A stretch of 64,000 nt of DNA. Source: UBA2377 sp964525935 (lineage in GTDB: Bacteria; Verrucomicrobiota; Verrucomicrobiia; Opitutales; Opitutaceae). The notes below the pieces were generated by a model. That model was not told the origin of the DNA, did no database searches, and worked only from the letters and a program-made list of their open reading frames with translations. The position numbers and the translations under genes are program-made. Location: contig CAZGJZ010000004.1 in the NCBI GenBank assembly GCA_964525935.1, forward strand, positions 310,001 through 374,000. The letters run 5' to 3'. Positions 1-8,629 of this stretch are shown here, piece after piece; the first letter of the stretch is position 1; every line of letters starts with the position of its first letter.

Positions 1-85
1 GCGGTTCCTCGACAACATCCTGCCGACGGACGGACGTTACCGGACGGCCAGGGAGCGGATGGTGGAATTGGAGGCAATGCCATGA
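1..85 (+). CDS. C-terminal end of an unidentified upstream gene (partial)
   Basis: An open frame entering from the left edge reads about 27 codons and ends in TGA at 83-85; its last residues are ERMVELEAMP. Its stop overlaps the ATG of the next gene in an ATGA, the usual sign of translational coupling, so it is probably the previous gene of the same operon. Too little is present to name it. In a sugar-uptake operon a permease or a sensor would be possible, but this is a guess from context only. Confidence 0.5.
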   Translation, partial: RFLDNILPTDGRYRTARERMVELEAMP

Positions 86-1692
86 AGCGCATGCGCCCCA
101 TGACCCTGCTCGCAGTGGCGCTGCTGGCGGGACTATTCACCTACTCGGCGGTGCGGCTGTTTCGCAGCAAGGCCGCGGCGGTCGTGGCGCCGGGCACGGA
201 AGTGATCCGGCTGGCGCACTGGCAGCTGGAGCCAGGCGTGCGCGAGGCGATCAACGCCATCGCGGCCGACTACATGAAGCTGCACCCGAAGGTGCGCGTG
301 GAGCAAATGGACATCCCCGGCCGCACGTGGAAGCAGTGGCTGCGCACGCGGCTCATTGGCGGCACGGCGCCGGATCTCATCGAGCTGGCGTCGTATGAAA
401 ACCCCGACGACATGCTCGCGCGCTATTTCATCCCGATCACGGCGGAACTCGAGCAGCCCAATCCCTACAACGCGGATGAACCGGACCTGAAGGACGTGCC
501 GTGGCGCAAAACCTATGCGGCGGAACTCGTGCAGACCGACATCGTGCACTATTACAACGCCAACCTGCTCGAATACTATGGCGCGCCGAGCACGATGGTG
601 ACCGTCCGGGTGTTTTATAACCGCAACCTGATCAAGGCGGCGCTGGGCGAGGATCGCGTGCCGCAGACCTTCGATGACTTCGTCGCGTTGTGCGAGGCGC
701 TGGACCGCTATGCGAAGCGGACCGGGGAATCAATCACGCCACTCGCGGGCTCGGGTTTTAACATCACCCGCGTGACCGACGCGCTGTTCAGCGCTGCGAC
801 GCAGAAGGTGGCGCTGGAGCTCGACTACAATCGCGACCTGGAAATGACCGTGCACGAGGCGCTGATCTGCTACGCGCGCGGCGGGTGGTCGCTGCACACG
901 CCGGCGGTGCGCGCGGGCCTGCACACGGTCGAGGCCTTCGGCCGTTACATGCCGCCGGGCTGGGCGCAGCTCGGCCGCGAGGACTCGATGCTGCAATTCC
1001 TGCAAGGGCGCGCGGCGATGATCGTGACCGGCACGTGGGACGCGGGCGGGATCCTGCAGCAGGCGGGTTTTCCGACGGGCGCATTCAAGCTGCCGGAGTT
1101 TTCGCGCGACGATCCGAAATACGGGCGCTGGACGCTTGGCCGGACGACGGAGGCGAGCACGTTTGCGGCGATGCCGTTTGGCCTCACGCGCGATTCGAAA
1201 TATCCCGAACGGGCGCTCGATTTTCTGCGTTACCTGACGAGCCGGAAGGGTAACACAAAGTTTGCGCAGATTTCCAAATGGCTGCCCGTCATCAAGGGCG
1301 TGGCGGTGCCGCCGGAGGCCGAGGCGTTCCGGCCGCTGACGGACGGCTACATCGGCGGGATCAACATCCGCGGCTACGCCACGCGCGCACACGAGCTGCT
1401 GATGCAGCACCTGCACCTGTTGAGTGGCAAACAGGCGAACGTGGATGCCTTCATCGCCGAGGCCGCGCCGCTCTACAGCCAGGCTTACCGCGAGGAAATC
1501 CTGCGGCAGACAAAGATGCATCTCGTGACCATCCGGCAAAAGGACTCCGTGCTGGCGGGCGTGTATCAGCGGGAGAAGGCCGCGCCGCTGGCGCGCACGA
1601 AGTTTGACCGGCTGGTGGCCAACCAGCTCGAGGTGGAGATCAAGCGCTTGCAGGGGCTGCAGGCGTTGAAGAGTTACCAGCCGGCGGATTAA
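82..1692 (+). CDS. Extracellular solute-binding protein, ABC sugar-uptake type (family 1)
   Basis: The 536-residue protein starts with a hydrophobic segment (about residues 7-27) serving as signal or anchor. From residue 42 it has the layout of carbohydrate-binding proteins: a first beta strand (VIRLAHWQ), a helix, a second strand (VRVEQMDIPG) and a TAPDLIEL segment, as in the MalE-like superfamily. Later blocks (VFYNRNLIKAALGEDRVPQTFDDF; GRAAMIVTGTWDAG) match the hinge and the usual 'x-G-x-A-A-M' core. It is longer than the common 420-450 residues, with an extra C-terminal helical tail, and has no lipobox cysteine. It probably delivers a sugar or oligosaccharide to an ABC permease, but no permease lies in the window. 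Its ATG overlaps the stop of the preceding gene. Confidence 0.78.
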   Translation: MKRMRPMTLLAVALLAGLFTYSAVRLFRSKAAAVVAPGTEVIRLAHWQLEPGVREAINAIAADYMKLHPKVRVEQMDIPGRTWKQWLRTRLIGGTAPDLIELASYENPDDMLARYFIPITAELEQPNPYNADEPDLKDVPWRKTYAAELVQTDIVHYYNANLLEYYGAPSTMVTVRVFYNRNLIKAALGEDRVPQTFDDFVALCEALDRYAKRTGESITPLAGSGFNITRVTDALFSAATQKVALELDYNRDLEMTVHEALICYARGGWSLHTPAVRAGLHTVEAFGRYMPPGWAQLGREDSMLQFLQGRAAMIVTGTWDAGGILQQAGFPTGAFKLPEFSRDDPKYGRWTLGRTTEASTFAAMPFGLTRDSKYPERALDFLRYLTSRKGNTKFAQISKWLPVIKGVAVPPEAEAFRPLTDGYIGGINIRGYATRAHELLMQHLHLLSGKQANVDAFIAEAAPLYSQAYREEILRQTKMHLVTIRQKDSVLAGVYQREKAAPLARTKFDRLVANQLEVEIKRLQGLQALKSYQPAD

Positions 1693-1778
1693 AGCGTCCG
1701 TGGCGGCGAAGCACCGCGAATTTTCAGTTTCATCCTGCAACAGCTAACCTGAATCCTGAACCCGGAAGGCAAATCCCC

Positions 1779-2906
1779 ATGAACGCATCCCTTACCCTGA
1801 ATCGGCGGCAATGGCTAAGATCGACGGGTGCAGCGGTGGCAGGGCTCACGCTGGCGTCGCGGGTGAATTTGAAGGCGCAAGGCGCGGAGGCCCCGGTGGC
1901 GGTGCGCCCGGAGGGACCGGTGCAGCTTTCGCTGAACGAAAATCCGTTTGGTCCGTCGCCGCTCGCGGTGGCTGCGATGCAGGCGGAGCTGACGCGGGCG
2001 TATCGTTATCCGTTCAACCAGACGCCGGACCTGGTGAAAGCCATTGCGGAAAAGGAAGGTGTCACGCCGGACCACATCGTCATGGGCGTGGGCTCGGGCG
2101 AAGTGCTGGAGACCTATGGCGTCTACATGGCGCGGGAAAAGGGAGAGGTGATCGCGGCGTTGCCCGGCTACCTGCAACTGGCCGGAGCGATGCAACGCAT
2201 GGGCGCGACGCTGGTGCAGGTGCCGCTCAACGAGCGGCTCGAGCACGATCTCGATGCGATGGCGGCGAAGATCGGGCCCGACACGAAGTGCGTCTATCTC
2301 TGCAACCCGAACAACCCGACCGGCACAGTGGTGGCGCCGGAAAAGCTGCGCGCCTTTGCGATTGCGGCGGCGAAGAAGGTGCCGGTCTTCATCGACGAGG
2401 CCTACCTGGAGTGCTCGGACAACTTTGCCGCGAACACGATGGTCGGGCTTGTGCGTGACGGGCACAACGTGACGGTGGCGCGGACATTTTCTAAGATTCA
2501 CGGGCTGGCGGGGCTGCGTATCGGCTACGGCGTGATGCGGCCGGAGCTGGCGAAGGCGGTGCGCGGCTTCATGACCGGCGGCATGAATCTCATGGGCGTG
2601 GCCGCGGCGCGAGCGAACCTGGCCGATGCGACCTACGTCGAGCGCACGCACGCGAAGATCAAAGCCGGGCGCGACAGCGTGATCGCGGTGCTGCACGAGA
2701 AAGGCCGGCGCTACGCCGAGCCGCAGGGGAATTTTGTTTTCTTCCACACCGGCGTGCCGATCGCGGAATTTCGCGAGAAGATGCGCGCGGAAGGCGTGCT
2801 GGTGGCGAGGCCATTTCCGCCGCTGTTGGACTGGTGCCGCATCTCGATCGGCTCGCCGGAGGAGATGGCGGTGGCCAACGCCGCGCTGCGGAAAGTGCTG
2901 AGCTGA
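1779..2906 (+). CDS. Tat-exported PLP-dependent aminotransferase (histidinol-phosphate aminotransferase-like)
   Basis: This is a fold-type I aminotransferase close to HisC: LSLNENPFGPSP near the N-terminus, NPNNPTGT in the middle, FIDEAY for the cofactor-binding Asp/Tyr, and SKIHGLAGLRIGYG containing the PLP-binding lysine. It begins with a twin-arginine signal (NRRQWLRSTG at residues 8-17, then a hydrophobic stretch and an Ala-rich cleavage region near residue 35), so the folded, PLP-loaded enzyme should act outside the cytoplasm. Canonical HisC is cytoplasmic and no his genes are nearby, so histidine synthesis is unlikely to be its main job. The amino donor and acceptor cannot be read from sequence. 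It is a single gene with 86 bp before it. Confidence 0.85.
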   Translation: MNASLTLNRRQWLRSTGAAVAGLTLASRVNLKAQGAEAPVAVRPEGPVQLSLNENPFGPSPLAVAAMQAELTRAYRYPFNQTPDLVKAIAEKEGVTPDHIVMGVGSGEVLETYGVYMAREKGEVIAALPGYLQLAGAMQRMGATLVQVPLNERLEHDLDAMAAKIGPDTKCVYLCNPNNPTGTVVAPEKLRAFAIAAAKKVPVFIDEAYLECSDNFAANTMVGLVRDGHNVTVARTFSKIHGLAGLRIGYGVMRPELAKAVRGFMTGGMNLMGVAAARANLADATYVERTHAKIKAGRDSVIAVLHEKGRRYAEPQGNFVFFHTGVPIAEFREKMRAEGVLVARPFPPLLDWCRISIGSPEEMAVANAALRKVLS

Positions 2907-3139
2907 GCGAGCTGAGAGAAAGGCGAATCGCGGAAGCGGGAAGGACGGAGAGGCGGAAAAGCGGAGATAACCGTCCCGACTTCAGGGGTGTTTTCGTGAT
3001 TTCGCTATTCCGCGTTTTTATCCGAGACCTTAATGCGGTGCGCCGGCAGGTGGTGAGAGTCCGGGGTGATTCGCGGCGGGCCCAGCGATCCCGCCCTGCC
3101 TTCGGACTGGTTTTCTGACGGATTGAAAACCTGCGCGCC

Positions 3140-3577
3140 TTACTTGGCGAAAATCGAGTTGAGCACTTTGCCGATCATTTCGGCGGGCTCTTTGGAGAAG
3201 GGGCCCGGGTGGCGGGTGTGGCCCATGGCGATGGGTTTTTCCTTGCGGACGTCGCGAGCATTGATGGTGAGCTCGATGAGGTAATTGTGAAAATCCCAGG
3301 TCCAGCGGTCTTCGTAGGTGATGAGCACCTCGGTGTTTTCCGGCATCATGGTGATCGGCCCGAAGGAAGCTTCGAGGCCGCGGCGACGCAGGTCGGCGAC
3401 GATCAATTCGTCGAGCTTGCGGTCGTCCGTCAACCGGTGCTCGACGTAGTAGCGTTTGAATTTCGCGAGATCGACGGCCGGGTTCTTGTGGGCGGTGACC
3501 GATGAACAACCGGCGAGGAACGCGAGCAGCAGCGCGCCGAGGAGCAGCGGCAGTGGGTGGGTGGACCGGAATTTCAT
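3140..3577 (-). CDS. Small lipoprotein, DUF4136-like
   Basis: This 145-residue protein has a type II signal: a hydrophobic stretch and lipobox LAGC with the lipidated cysteine at residue 24. The rest (FKRYYVEH, LIVADLRRRGLEA, VLITYEDRWTWD) resembles DUF4136-type lipoproteins, which carry a tyrosine-rich beta core, but the match is by eye. It should be anchored in the outer or inner membrane facing the periplasm. It stands alone. The 230 bp between it and the aminotransferase gene hold nothing recognisable. Function unknown. Confidence 0.7.
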   Translation of the reverse strand: MKFRSTHPLPLLLGALLLAFLAGCSSVTAHKNPAVDLAKFKRYYVEHRLTDDRKLDELIVADLRRRGLEASFGPITMMPENTEVLITYEDRWTWDFHNYLIELTINARDVRKEKPIAMGHTRHPGPFSKEPAEMIGKVLNSIFAK

Positions 3578-3645
3578 CGGGTGATAGACGCTTGTGAATG
3601 ACGGATGGAGTCAAGGCATTGCATCATAGGATGGAGACTGGACGC

Positions 3646-3672
3646 AAAAAAGCGCGGCGATGAAGCCGCGCT
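3646..3672 (-). terminator. Rho-independent terminator of xylA
   Basis: Read on the minus strand, a perfect 8-bp stem (AGCGCGGC / GCCGCGCT) with a 6-nt loop is followed by six T residues. It lies 26 bp beyond the xylA stop. Confidence 0.85.
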
Positions 3673-3697
3673 GGAACGCTATGCTGTTATGGCCGGC

Positions 3698-5032
3698 TCA
3701 AGCGCCGTTGGCGACGTATTGGGCGATGAGGTTTTCGAGGTATTCCTGCTTGCCGGAGCGGAGCGTGGGTTCGCCCAGCTTACCGAGAACGAGCTTGTTG
3801 AGCGAGCGCAGGTCGGTGCGGCGCTTCTCGATGTCGCGGCCGTAGCCGGAGTCGTAGCTCGCGTAACGCGTGGCGACGAACTGGTCCAACTTGCCGTCGG
3901 CGAGGATCCGGCGGGCGAGCTTGAACGCGAGGGCGTAGGCATCCATGCCGCCGATGTGCGCGTGGAAGAGGTCTTCCAGATCGGTCGAGGGACGGCGGAG
4001 CTTGGCGTCGAAGTTGAAGCCGCCGGTGCCGAGACCGCCGGCGCGGAGGATGCTCGTCATGGCGAGGGTGAGCTCGCGGACGTTGGTGTTGAACTGGTCG
4101 GTGTCCCAGCCGAGGAGTTCGTCGCCGGCGTTGGCGTCGATCGAGCCGAGCATCTTTTGCGACGCGGCGACCTCGATCTCGTGCTGGAAGGTGTGGCCGG
4201 CCAGCGTGGCGTGGTTGGTCTCGATGTTGAACTTGAAATACTTTTCGAGGCCGTAGGTGCGGAGGAAGGCAATGCCGCTGGCGACGTCGAAGTCGTATTG
4301 GTGCTTGGTCGGCTCCTTGGGCTTGGGCTCGATGAGGAACTGGCCCTTGAAGCCGATGCTCTTGGCGTAGTCGACGGCGAGGTGGAGGAAGGCGGCGAGG
4401 TGGTCTTGCTCGCGCTTGAGGTTGGTGTTGAGGAGGGTCTCATAGCCCTCGCGGCCGCCCCAGAAAACGTAGTTTTCGCCGCCGAGCTCCTTGGTGACAT
4501 CGAGGGCTTTCTTCACCTGCGCCGCGGCGTAGGCGAAGACGTGGGCGTCGGGGTTGGTGGCGGCGCCGCACATGTAGCGCGGGTTGCTGAAGAGGTTGGC
4601 GGTGCCCCAGAGGAGTTTAACGCCGGTGGCTTTTTGCAGCTGCTTCGCGTGGGCGACCACTTGGTCGAGGTTGCGGTTGGACTCGGCGAGCGTGCGGCCC
4701 TCGGGCGCGATATCGCGGTCGTGGAAGCAGTAGAAAGGCGCGCGGATCTTTTGGAAAAACTCAAACGCGGCATCCATGCGGGTCTTGGCGATGGCGACGG
4801 CGTTGGTGCCTTTTTCCCACGGGCGCTGGATCGTGCCGGGACCGAAGGGATCGCCGCCGGTGCCGCGGAACGCGTGCCAGTAGGCGATGGAGAAACGCAG
4901 GTGCGACGACATCGTGCGACCATCGATGACCTCGTCGGGGTTGTAGTGCTTGAACGACAGGGCGTTCGCGGAACGCGGGCCTTCGTAAGCGATGGGCTTG
5001 ATCTTGGGGAAGTGGGCTTTGGGCTTTTTCAT
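3698..5032 (-). CDS. xylA: Xylose isomerase
   Basis: Interconverts D-xylose and D-xylulose in the cytoplasm, the entry step of xylose use. The 444-residue length is typical of class II (E. coli-like) xylose isomerases. Family blocks are intact: FYCFHDRDIAPEG with the catalytic His/Asp pair, FLIEPKPKEPTKHQYD with the metal-binding Glu, FNIETNHATLAGHTFQHE, and GSIDANAGD. The start MKKPKAHFPKI is the usual N-terminus. No xylulokinase is adjacent. The gene has its own terminator, so it is probably monocistronic. The 226 bp upstream are a purine-rich untranslated region with no operator I can name. Confidence 0.97.
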   Translation of the reverse strand: MKKPKAHFPKIKPIAYEGPRSANALSFKHYNPDEVIDGRTMSSHLRFSIAYWHAFRGTGGDPFGPGTIQRPWEKGTNAVAIAKTRMDAAFEFFQKIRAPFYCFHDRDIAPEGRTLAESNRNLDQVVAHAKQLQKATGVKLLWGTANLFSNPRYMCGAATNPDAHVFAYAAAQVKKALDVTKELGGENYVFWGGREGYETLLNTNLKREQDHLAAFLHLAVDYAKSIGFKGQFLIEPKPKEPTKHQYDFDVASGIAFLRTYGLEKYFKFNIETNHATLAGHTFQHEIEVAASQKMLGSIDANAGDELLGWDTDQFNTNVRELTLAMTSILRAGGLGTGGFNFDAKLRRPSTDLEDLFHAHIGGMDAYALAFKLARRILADGKLDQFVATRYASYDSGYGRDIEKRRTDLRSLNKLVLGKLGEPTLRSGKQEYLENLIAQYVANGA

Positions 5033-5258
5033 GGGGAAGACAAAGAAAGGGAAAAGAGAGAACGAGAACGATTGGGAGAACGAGAACGAAGTGCGGCTTA
5101 TGGGGCGCCAGAATTAAATGGGGAAATCAGGAAAGCTGGAAGGGTAAGGAGCCGGCGAATACGGAAATCAAGAAGGGATGAAATGAAGACCCGGGAACGT
5201 GAAACCAAGGGAATGGATCGTTCCGGTCTGCCTGCTTTCCACATCGATCCCGGGCTCG

Positions 5259-6320
5259 TTAGTGGCGCAGTTCGGCGAGGCGGGCTTGGGCGGATTCGAG
5301 GTCGCGGACGGCTTCGTGAAGGCGCTGGGCTTGAGTGGGGGCGAGGCCGACGAGGGACGTGGCGCGGAGCGTGGCGAGGGCGTGGGGAATAAACTCAGCG
5401 GCGAAGGCGTGCAGCTCGGGATCGCCGGCGAGCGCGCCGGGGGCGCGGGCGGGGTCGAGCGATTCGAGCAGGAACTCGGCGAGGAAGTGCGGCTGATGGA
5501 TGAGGCAAAGCCGGGCGCCGAAGCGGTAGAGGCGCGCGGCGAGTGGACGAAAAATTTTGACGCCGTGAAATTCCCAGTGCCGCACGAGGGCGAGGCCCTG
5601 GTCGGCGGCTTCGCCGGCTTCGTCGGCGAGGAGGTGGATGGCCGCGCGATCCGTGCCGGCGGCGACGAGCAGGTGACCGAGGGCGTCGCATTGGACGCGG
5701 CGAGCCTTGAGCGCGAGGTCGGCAATGATGGAGTCGGAGGAATCAAGCGTGCCGGTCACGGCGAGGGCGGCCTTGGCGGCAGCATGGGCGTCGGTGGCGC
5801 GCGGCGGGGTGAGGAGGAGCAACGCGTTGGCGAGATTCATCCACGCGGCGGCGAGGTTGATGCGCGCGTTGCGGTATTCGGCGACGGGAAGCTTTTGCAG
5901 GACGGCGATGGCGTCCTGGTAGGCGAGCACCGCGGCGGGCAGGGCGGCGGCATCCTGTTGTTGGAGGGCGTGGCCGCGGTTCATCCACGCGGCGCCGAGG
6001 CTGTTGCCGTAGCTGGGGTTTTCAGCGACAGGGAGTTTTTGCAGGAGGGCGATGGCCTCGTCGTAGGCCGCGACGGCGTCGGCGAGACTGGCGGGCGTGC
6101 CGATTTTCTGGAGCGCGTTGCCGCGATTCATCCACGTGACACCGAGGTCGCGGCGGTGCTGCGGGTCGGCGGAATCAGGCAGCAGCCGCAGCAGGGCGAG
6201 CGCGCGATCGTAGCAAGTGATCGCCGTGGCGAGGGAACTGCCCGAACCTTCGGCCTCGTGTTGCTGCCCTTGGGCGAGCCACGCGGCGGCGGTGGTGGGA
6301 GTGGCGGCGGGCTCGGACAC
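5259..6320 (-). CDS. Tetratricopeptide-repeat protein
   Basis: A 353-residue soluble protein with at least four 40-50-residue repeats of the form A-W-M-N-R-G-x-A-L (for example AAWMNRGHALQQ, AAWMNLANALLL), each followed by an 'A-Y-D-E-A-I-A-L-L-Q-K-L-P' helix. These are TPR helices; no signal peptide or enzymatic domain is visible. It is the last gene on the minus strand after the TonB receptor, dioxygenase and PepSY genes, starting 21 bp beyond the PepSY stop, so it is likely co-transcribed. A scaffolding role in iron uptake is conceivable but unsupported. Confidence 0.75.
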   Translation of the reverse strand: MSEPAATPTTAAAWLAQGQQHEAEGSGSSLATAITCYDRALALLRLLPDSADPQHRRDLGVTWMNRGNALQKIGTPASLADAVAAYDEAIALLQKLPVAENPSYGNSLGAAWMNRGHALQQQDAAALPAAVLAYQDAIAVLQKLPVAEYRNARINLAAAWMNLANALLLLTPPRATDAHAAAKAALAVTGTLDSSDSIIADLALKARRVQCDALGHLLVAAGTDRAAIHLLADEAGEAADQGLALVRHWEFHGVKIFRPLAARLYRFGARLCLIHQPHFLAEFLLESLDPARAPGALAGDPELHAFAAEFIPHALATLRATSLVGLAPTQAQRLHEAVRDLESAQARLAELRH

Positions 6321-6341
6321 GAACAGGAAGGCGCGCGGATT

Positions 6342-7682
6342 TTACGCAGCCTCGGCGGGCTTGGGGTTCTTTTTGAAGAAGAAACGGCGCCATGCGAGGG
6401 CGAAGCCGGTGTAGACGAGCACGCAACCGCCGAGGCAGGCGAGGGTGGCGATGAGTTGTCCGCCGAAACCGAGCGCTTCGCCCGTGTGGAGGAAGCGCGT
6501 CCACGAACGGATCTGGCGGGCGGTCGTGAGATCGGCGAAGCCTTCGGTTTTCAGCGCTTCACCGGTGTAGGGGTTGAGCGTGAGCGTGGTGGTGGCGGTG
6601 CGCGGCCAGGTGCCGGGAACCTTCACGGTCAGCGTGACGGGTTGCGGGCTGCGGCGCTCGCCGCCGGCGGTCGCGTTGCCGCCTTCGCGATTGGCGGGTC
6701 GCGCGGTGGCGTCCGGGGTGGCGGGAGGATTTTCGATTTTCGAATTTTGATTTTCGATTCTTGGCGTGGCGGGGCGGGCTGCGCCGGCTTGGGCAGCGCC
6801 GGGAGCACCACCGCCGCCGCGCTGATTGGCGCCGCCGGTGCGGAGGGAAATCTGCTCCCAGTTGGGAAATTGTTTTTGGGCGATGGCGAAGAGCGCGTCC
6901 TGGCTGAGCGGGCGTGCGTCGGGCGACGGGCGCTTGATGTCGAAAGCGGGCGCAGCAGGCGCGCCGCCGGGACCTTGCTGCGGGGCGGGCGGGATTTCGC
7001 CGGCGATCTTGTAGATCAAGGTGCCGCCCCAGCGGTAGGAGATCGGCACGGCGGTGAGCGTGAGGACGATGAGGATGGGCGCGGTCCAAAGGCCGATGGC
7101 GTTGTGCCAGTTGAAATCGCGGGCCTTGCCGGCGAACTTGAAGTTGAGGATGGCGATGGCCTTGAAGCCGCGCCACGACCACGAGCGCGGCCACCAGAGA
7201 TAAAGACCGCTCACGGCGAGGACAAAGAAGGCGAGGTTGCAGGCGCCGTTGATGGCCTTGCCGATGGGGCGGTTGTCGCCGGAGAGGGCGAGCACACGGT
7301 GCCAGTCTTCCATGACGTGCATGAAATCGTGGACCTTGGTGGAGGCGGGCGTGCGGATCTCGCCGGTGTAGGGATTGGCGTAGAGCGCGCCGTCGCGGCC
7401 GAGGGCGAGGACGACGGCGTCCTCGGGAGCGGCGGAGATGGTGATGCCGCTGGGGCGGGCATCGGGGTTCACCTCGCGGGCTTTTTCGAGGAGCGTGCGG
7501 ATGGGCAGGCGGGTGGTATCAGCCGGGACGGTGACGTGGCGCGCGTCGCGTTCGGACCAGTCCACGAGCTGTTTTTCAAAGCCAATGGCCGCGCCGGTGA
7601 AGCACATGATGCCAATGGAAATGCCGGCGATGCAGCCGGCGATGAGGTGGAGCCAGAAGAGGGTGGAGCGGAAGCGGGACAT
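6342..7682 (-). CDS. PepSY-associated inner-membrane protein (PiuB-like, iron-uptake linked)
   Basis: The 446-residue product has the N-terminal helix of the family (FWLHLIAGCIAGISIGIMCFTGA, about residues 8-31), PepSY-type segments (LPIRTLLEKAREVNPD; YANPYTGEI; TLTLNPYTGEAL), HDFMHVMEDWHR, and further helices around residues 160, 205 and 420. Such proteins accompany siderophore receptors and are thought to act in periplasmic reduction or transport of ferric siderophores. An upstream in-frame start at 7802 exists, but the conserved N-terminus begins at the ATG used here. Residues about 307-318 (RIENQNSKIENP) are translated from a GATTTTCGATTTT-type repeat that also occurs between genes, inside a Pro/Ala-rich linker. 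Confidence 0.85.
   Translation of the reverse strand: MSRFRSTLFWLHLIAGCIAGISIGIMCFTGAAIGFEKQLVDWSERDARHVTVPADTTRLPIRTLLEKAREVNPDARPSGITISAAPEDAVVLALGRDGALYANPYTGEIRTPASTKVHDFMHVMEDWHRVLALSGDNRPIGKAINGACNLAFFVLAVSGLYLWWPRSWSWRGFKAIAILNFKFAGKARDFNWHNAIGLWTAPILIVLTLTAVPISYRWGGTLIYKIAGEIPPAPQQGPGGAPAAPAFDIKRPSPDARPLSQDALFAIAQKQFPNWEQISLRTGGANQRGGGGAPGAAQAGAARPATPRIENQNSKIENPPATPDATARPANREGGNATAGGERRSPQPVTLTVKVPGTWPRTATTTLTLNPYTGEALKTEGFADLTTARQIRSWTRFLHTGEALGFGGQLIATLACLGGCVLVYTGFALAWRRFFFKKNPKPAEAA
6728..6762. repeat. GATTTTCGATTTT-type repeat inside a reading frame
   Basis: A 35-bp AT-rich tract of GATTTTCGA units sits in a GC-rich gene and is read in frame by the PepSY protein. The same word is seen at 12116-12207, 25139-25225 and 48328-48360, all intergenic. 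Confidence 0.8.
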
Positions 7683-7798
7683 GGAACGGGAGAAGGCGCT
7701 GCAGCGGCGCGAAAGTGACAAATAAAACGGCGATACGGGGATGCGGGCGATACTAAATCCGGAAAGGTGTGGTCGGAAAAAGAGTGAAGGGAAAGTCA

Positions 7799-7900
7799 TC
7801 ACCCGCCGCCGGCCTGGAAGCTTGCCTCGTGATTTTGACCTGTGTTTTCGCGAAGAAAACTTAGTGCGAGTAGTCCAGGGAACGAGACGGCGGCGGGTGA
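7799..7900. repeat. Inverted repeat in the piuC-like / PepSY gap
   Basis: A perfect 13-bp inverted pair (TCACCCGCCGCCG at 7799-7811 and its complement at 7888-7900) encloses 76 bp in the 246-bp gap between the dioxygenase and PepSY genes. It could be a long-range hairpin that modulates read-through, or a relic of a repeat element. No Fur-like box was seen here. Confidence 0.5.
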
Positions 7901-7928
7901 AAAGTGGGAAAGGGCGGGACGTCGGGAC

Positions 7929-8609
7929 TCACAGTTCCGCCCATTGGCGGAGGAGATTGTGGTAGACGCCGGTCAATTGGATGACGGACGGGTGCGTGGC
8001 GTTTTCGGCGCCGAGACGTTGGATCGCGGTGTCCATCTCGAAGAGGATCGAACGCTGGGCGTTGTCGCGGATCATGGACTGGAGCCAGAAAAAGGCGCAG
8101 AGGCGCGTGCCGCGAGTGACGGGCGTGACGCGGTGCAGGCTCGTGGACGGGTAGAGGATGAGCTGGCCGGCGGGGAGCTTCACGCTCTTGGAACCGTAGG
8201 TGTCCTCGATGATGAGCTCGCCGCCGTCGTAGTCCGCGGGCTCGTTGAGAAAGAGGGTGCAGGAAAGATCCGTGCGCAGCCGCTGGCCGGTGCCGGGGAT
8301 GGTGCGGATGGAGCCGTCCACGTGCGTGCCGAACGTCTGGCCGCCGGAGTAGCGGTTGAACATGGGCGGCAAAATGTGGAGCGGGAGCGCGGCCGACATG
8401 AAGAGCGGGCTCGCGCTGAGTGACTTGAGAATCATCGCGCCGATTTGCTGGGCGGCGGGATGCGTGGCGGGAATCTGTTCGTTGTCCTTGACCCGCGCGC
8501 CCTGGTGTCCGGCCGTGACCTTGCCATCCACCCAGTCGGCGGCGCCGAGGATGCGGCGGGCGTCGGCCAGTTGGGTGGCGGTCAGGACATCAGGGATCGC
8601 GAGGAGCAT
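7929..8609 (-). CDS. PKHD-type Fe(II)/2-oxoglutarate dioxygenase, PiuC/YbiX-like
   Basis: At 226 residues this matches the PiuC/YbiX family in length and motifs: iron ligands in THVDGS (H-x-D) and SLHRVTPV (distal His), followed by GTRLCAFFW with the Arg that binds 2-oxoglutarate. Members are iron-regulated and sit beside TonB-dependent siderophore receptors, as here; their substrate is not established. It starts 20 bp after the receptor stop, so the two are surely one transcript. Confidence 0.92.
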   Translation of the reverse strand: MLLAIPDVLTATQLADARRILGAADWVDGKVTAGHQGARVKDNEQIPATHPAAQQIGAMILKSLSASPLFMSAALPLHILPPMFNRYSGGQTFGTHVDGSIRTIPGTGQRLRTDLSCTLFLNEPADYDGGELIIEDTYGSKSVKLPAGQLILYPSTSLHRVTPVTRGTRLCAFFWLQSMIRDNAQRSILFEMDTAIQRLGAENATHPSVIQLTGVYHNLLRQWAEL

Positions 8610-8629
8610 GGGCGGGAGGGCGAAACGGT

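Noticed and set aside
3605..5392. 595-residue reading frame opposite xylA
   Set aside because: It lies antisense to a certain gene and reads as the Glu/Gly/Val-rich shadow common in high-GC DNA.
5199..7718. 839-residue plus-strand frame over the TPR and PepSY genes
   Set aside because: Low-complexity Gly/Glu/Arg composition and no domain; the opposite strand carries recognisable protein families.
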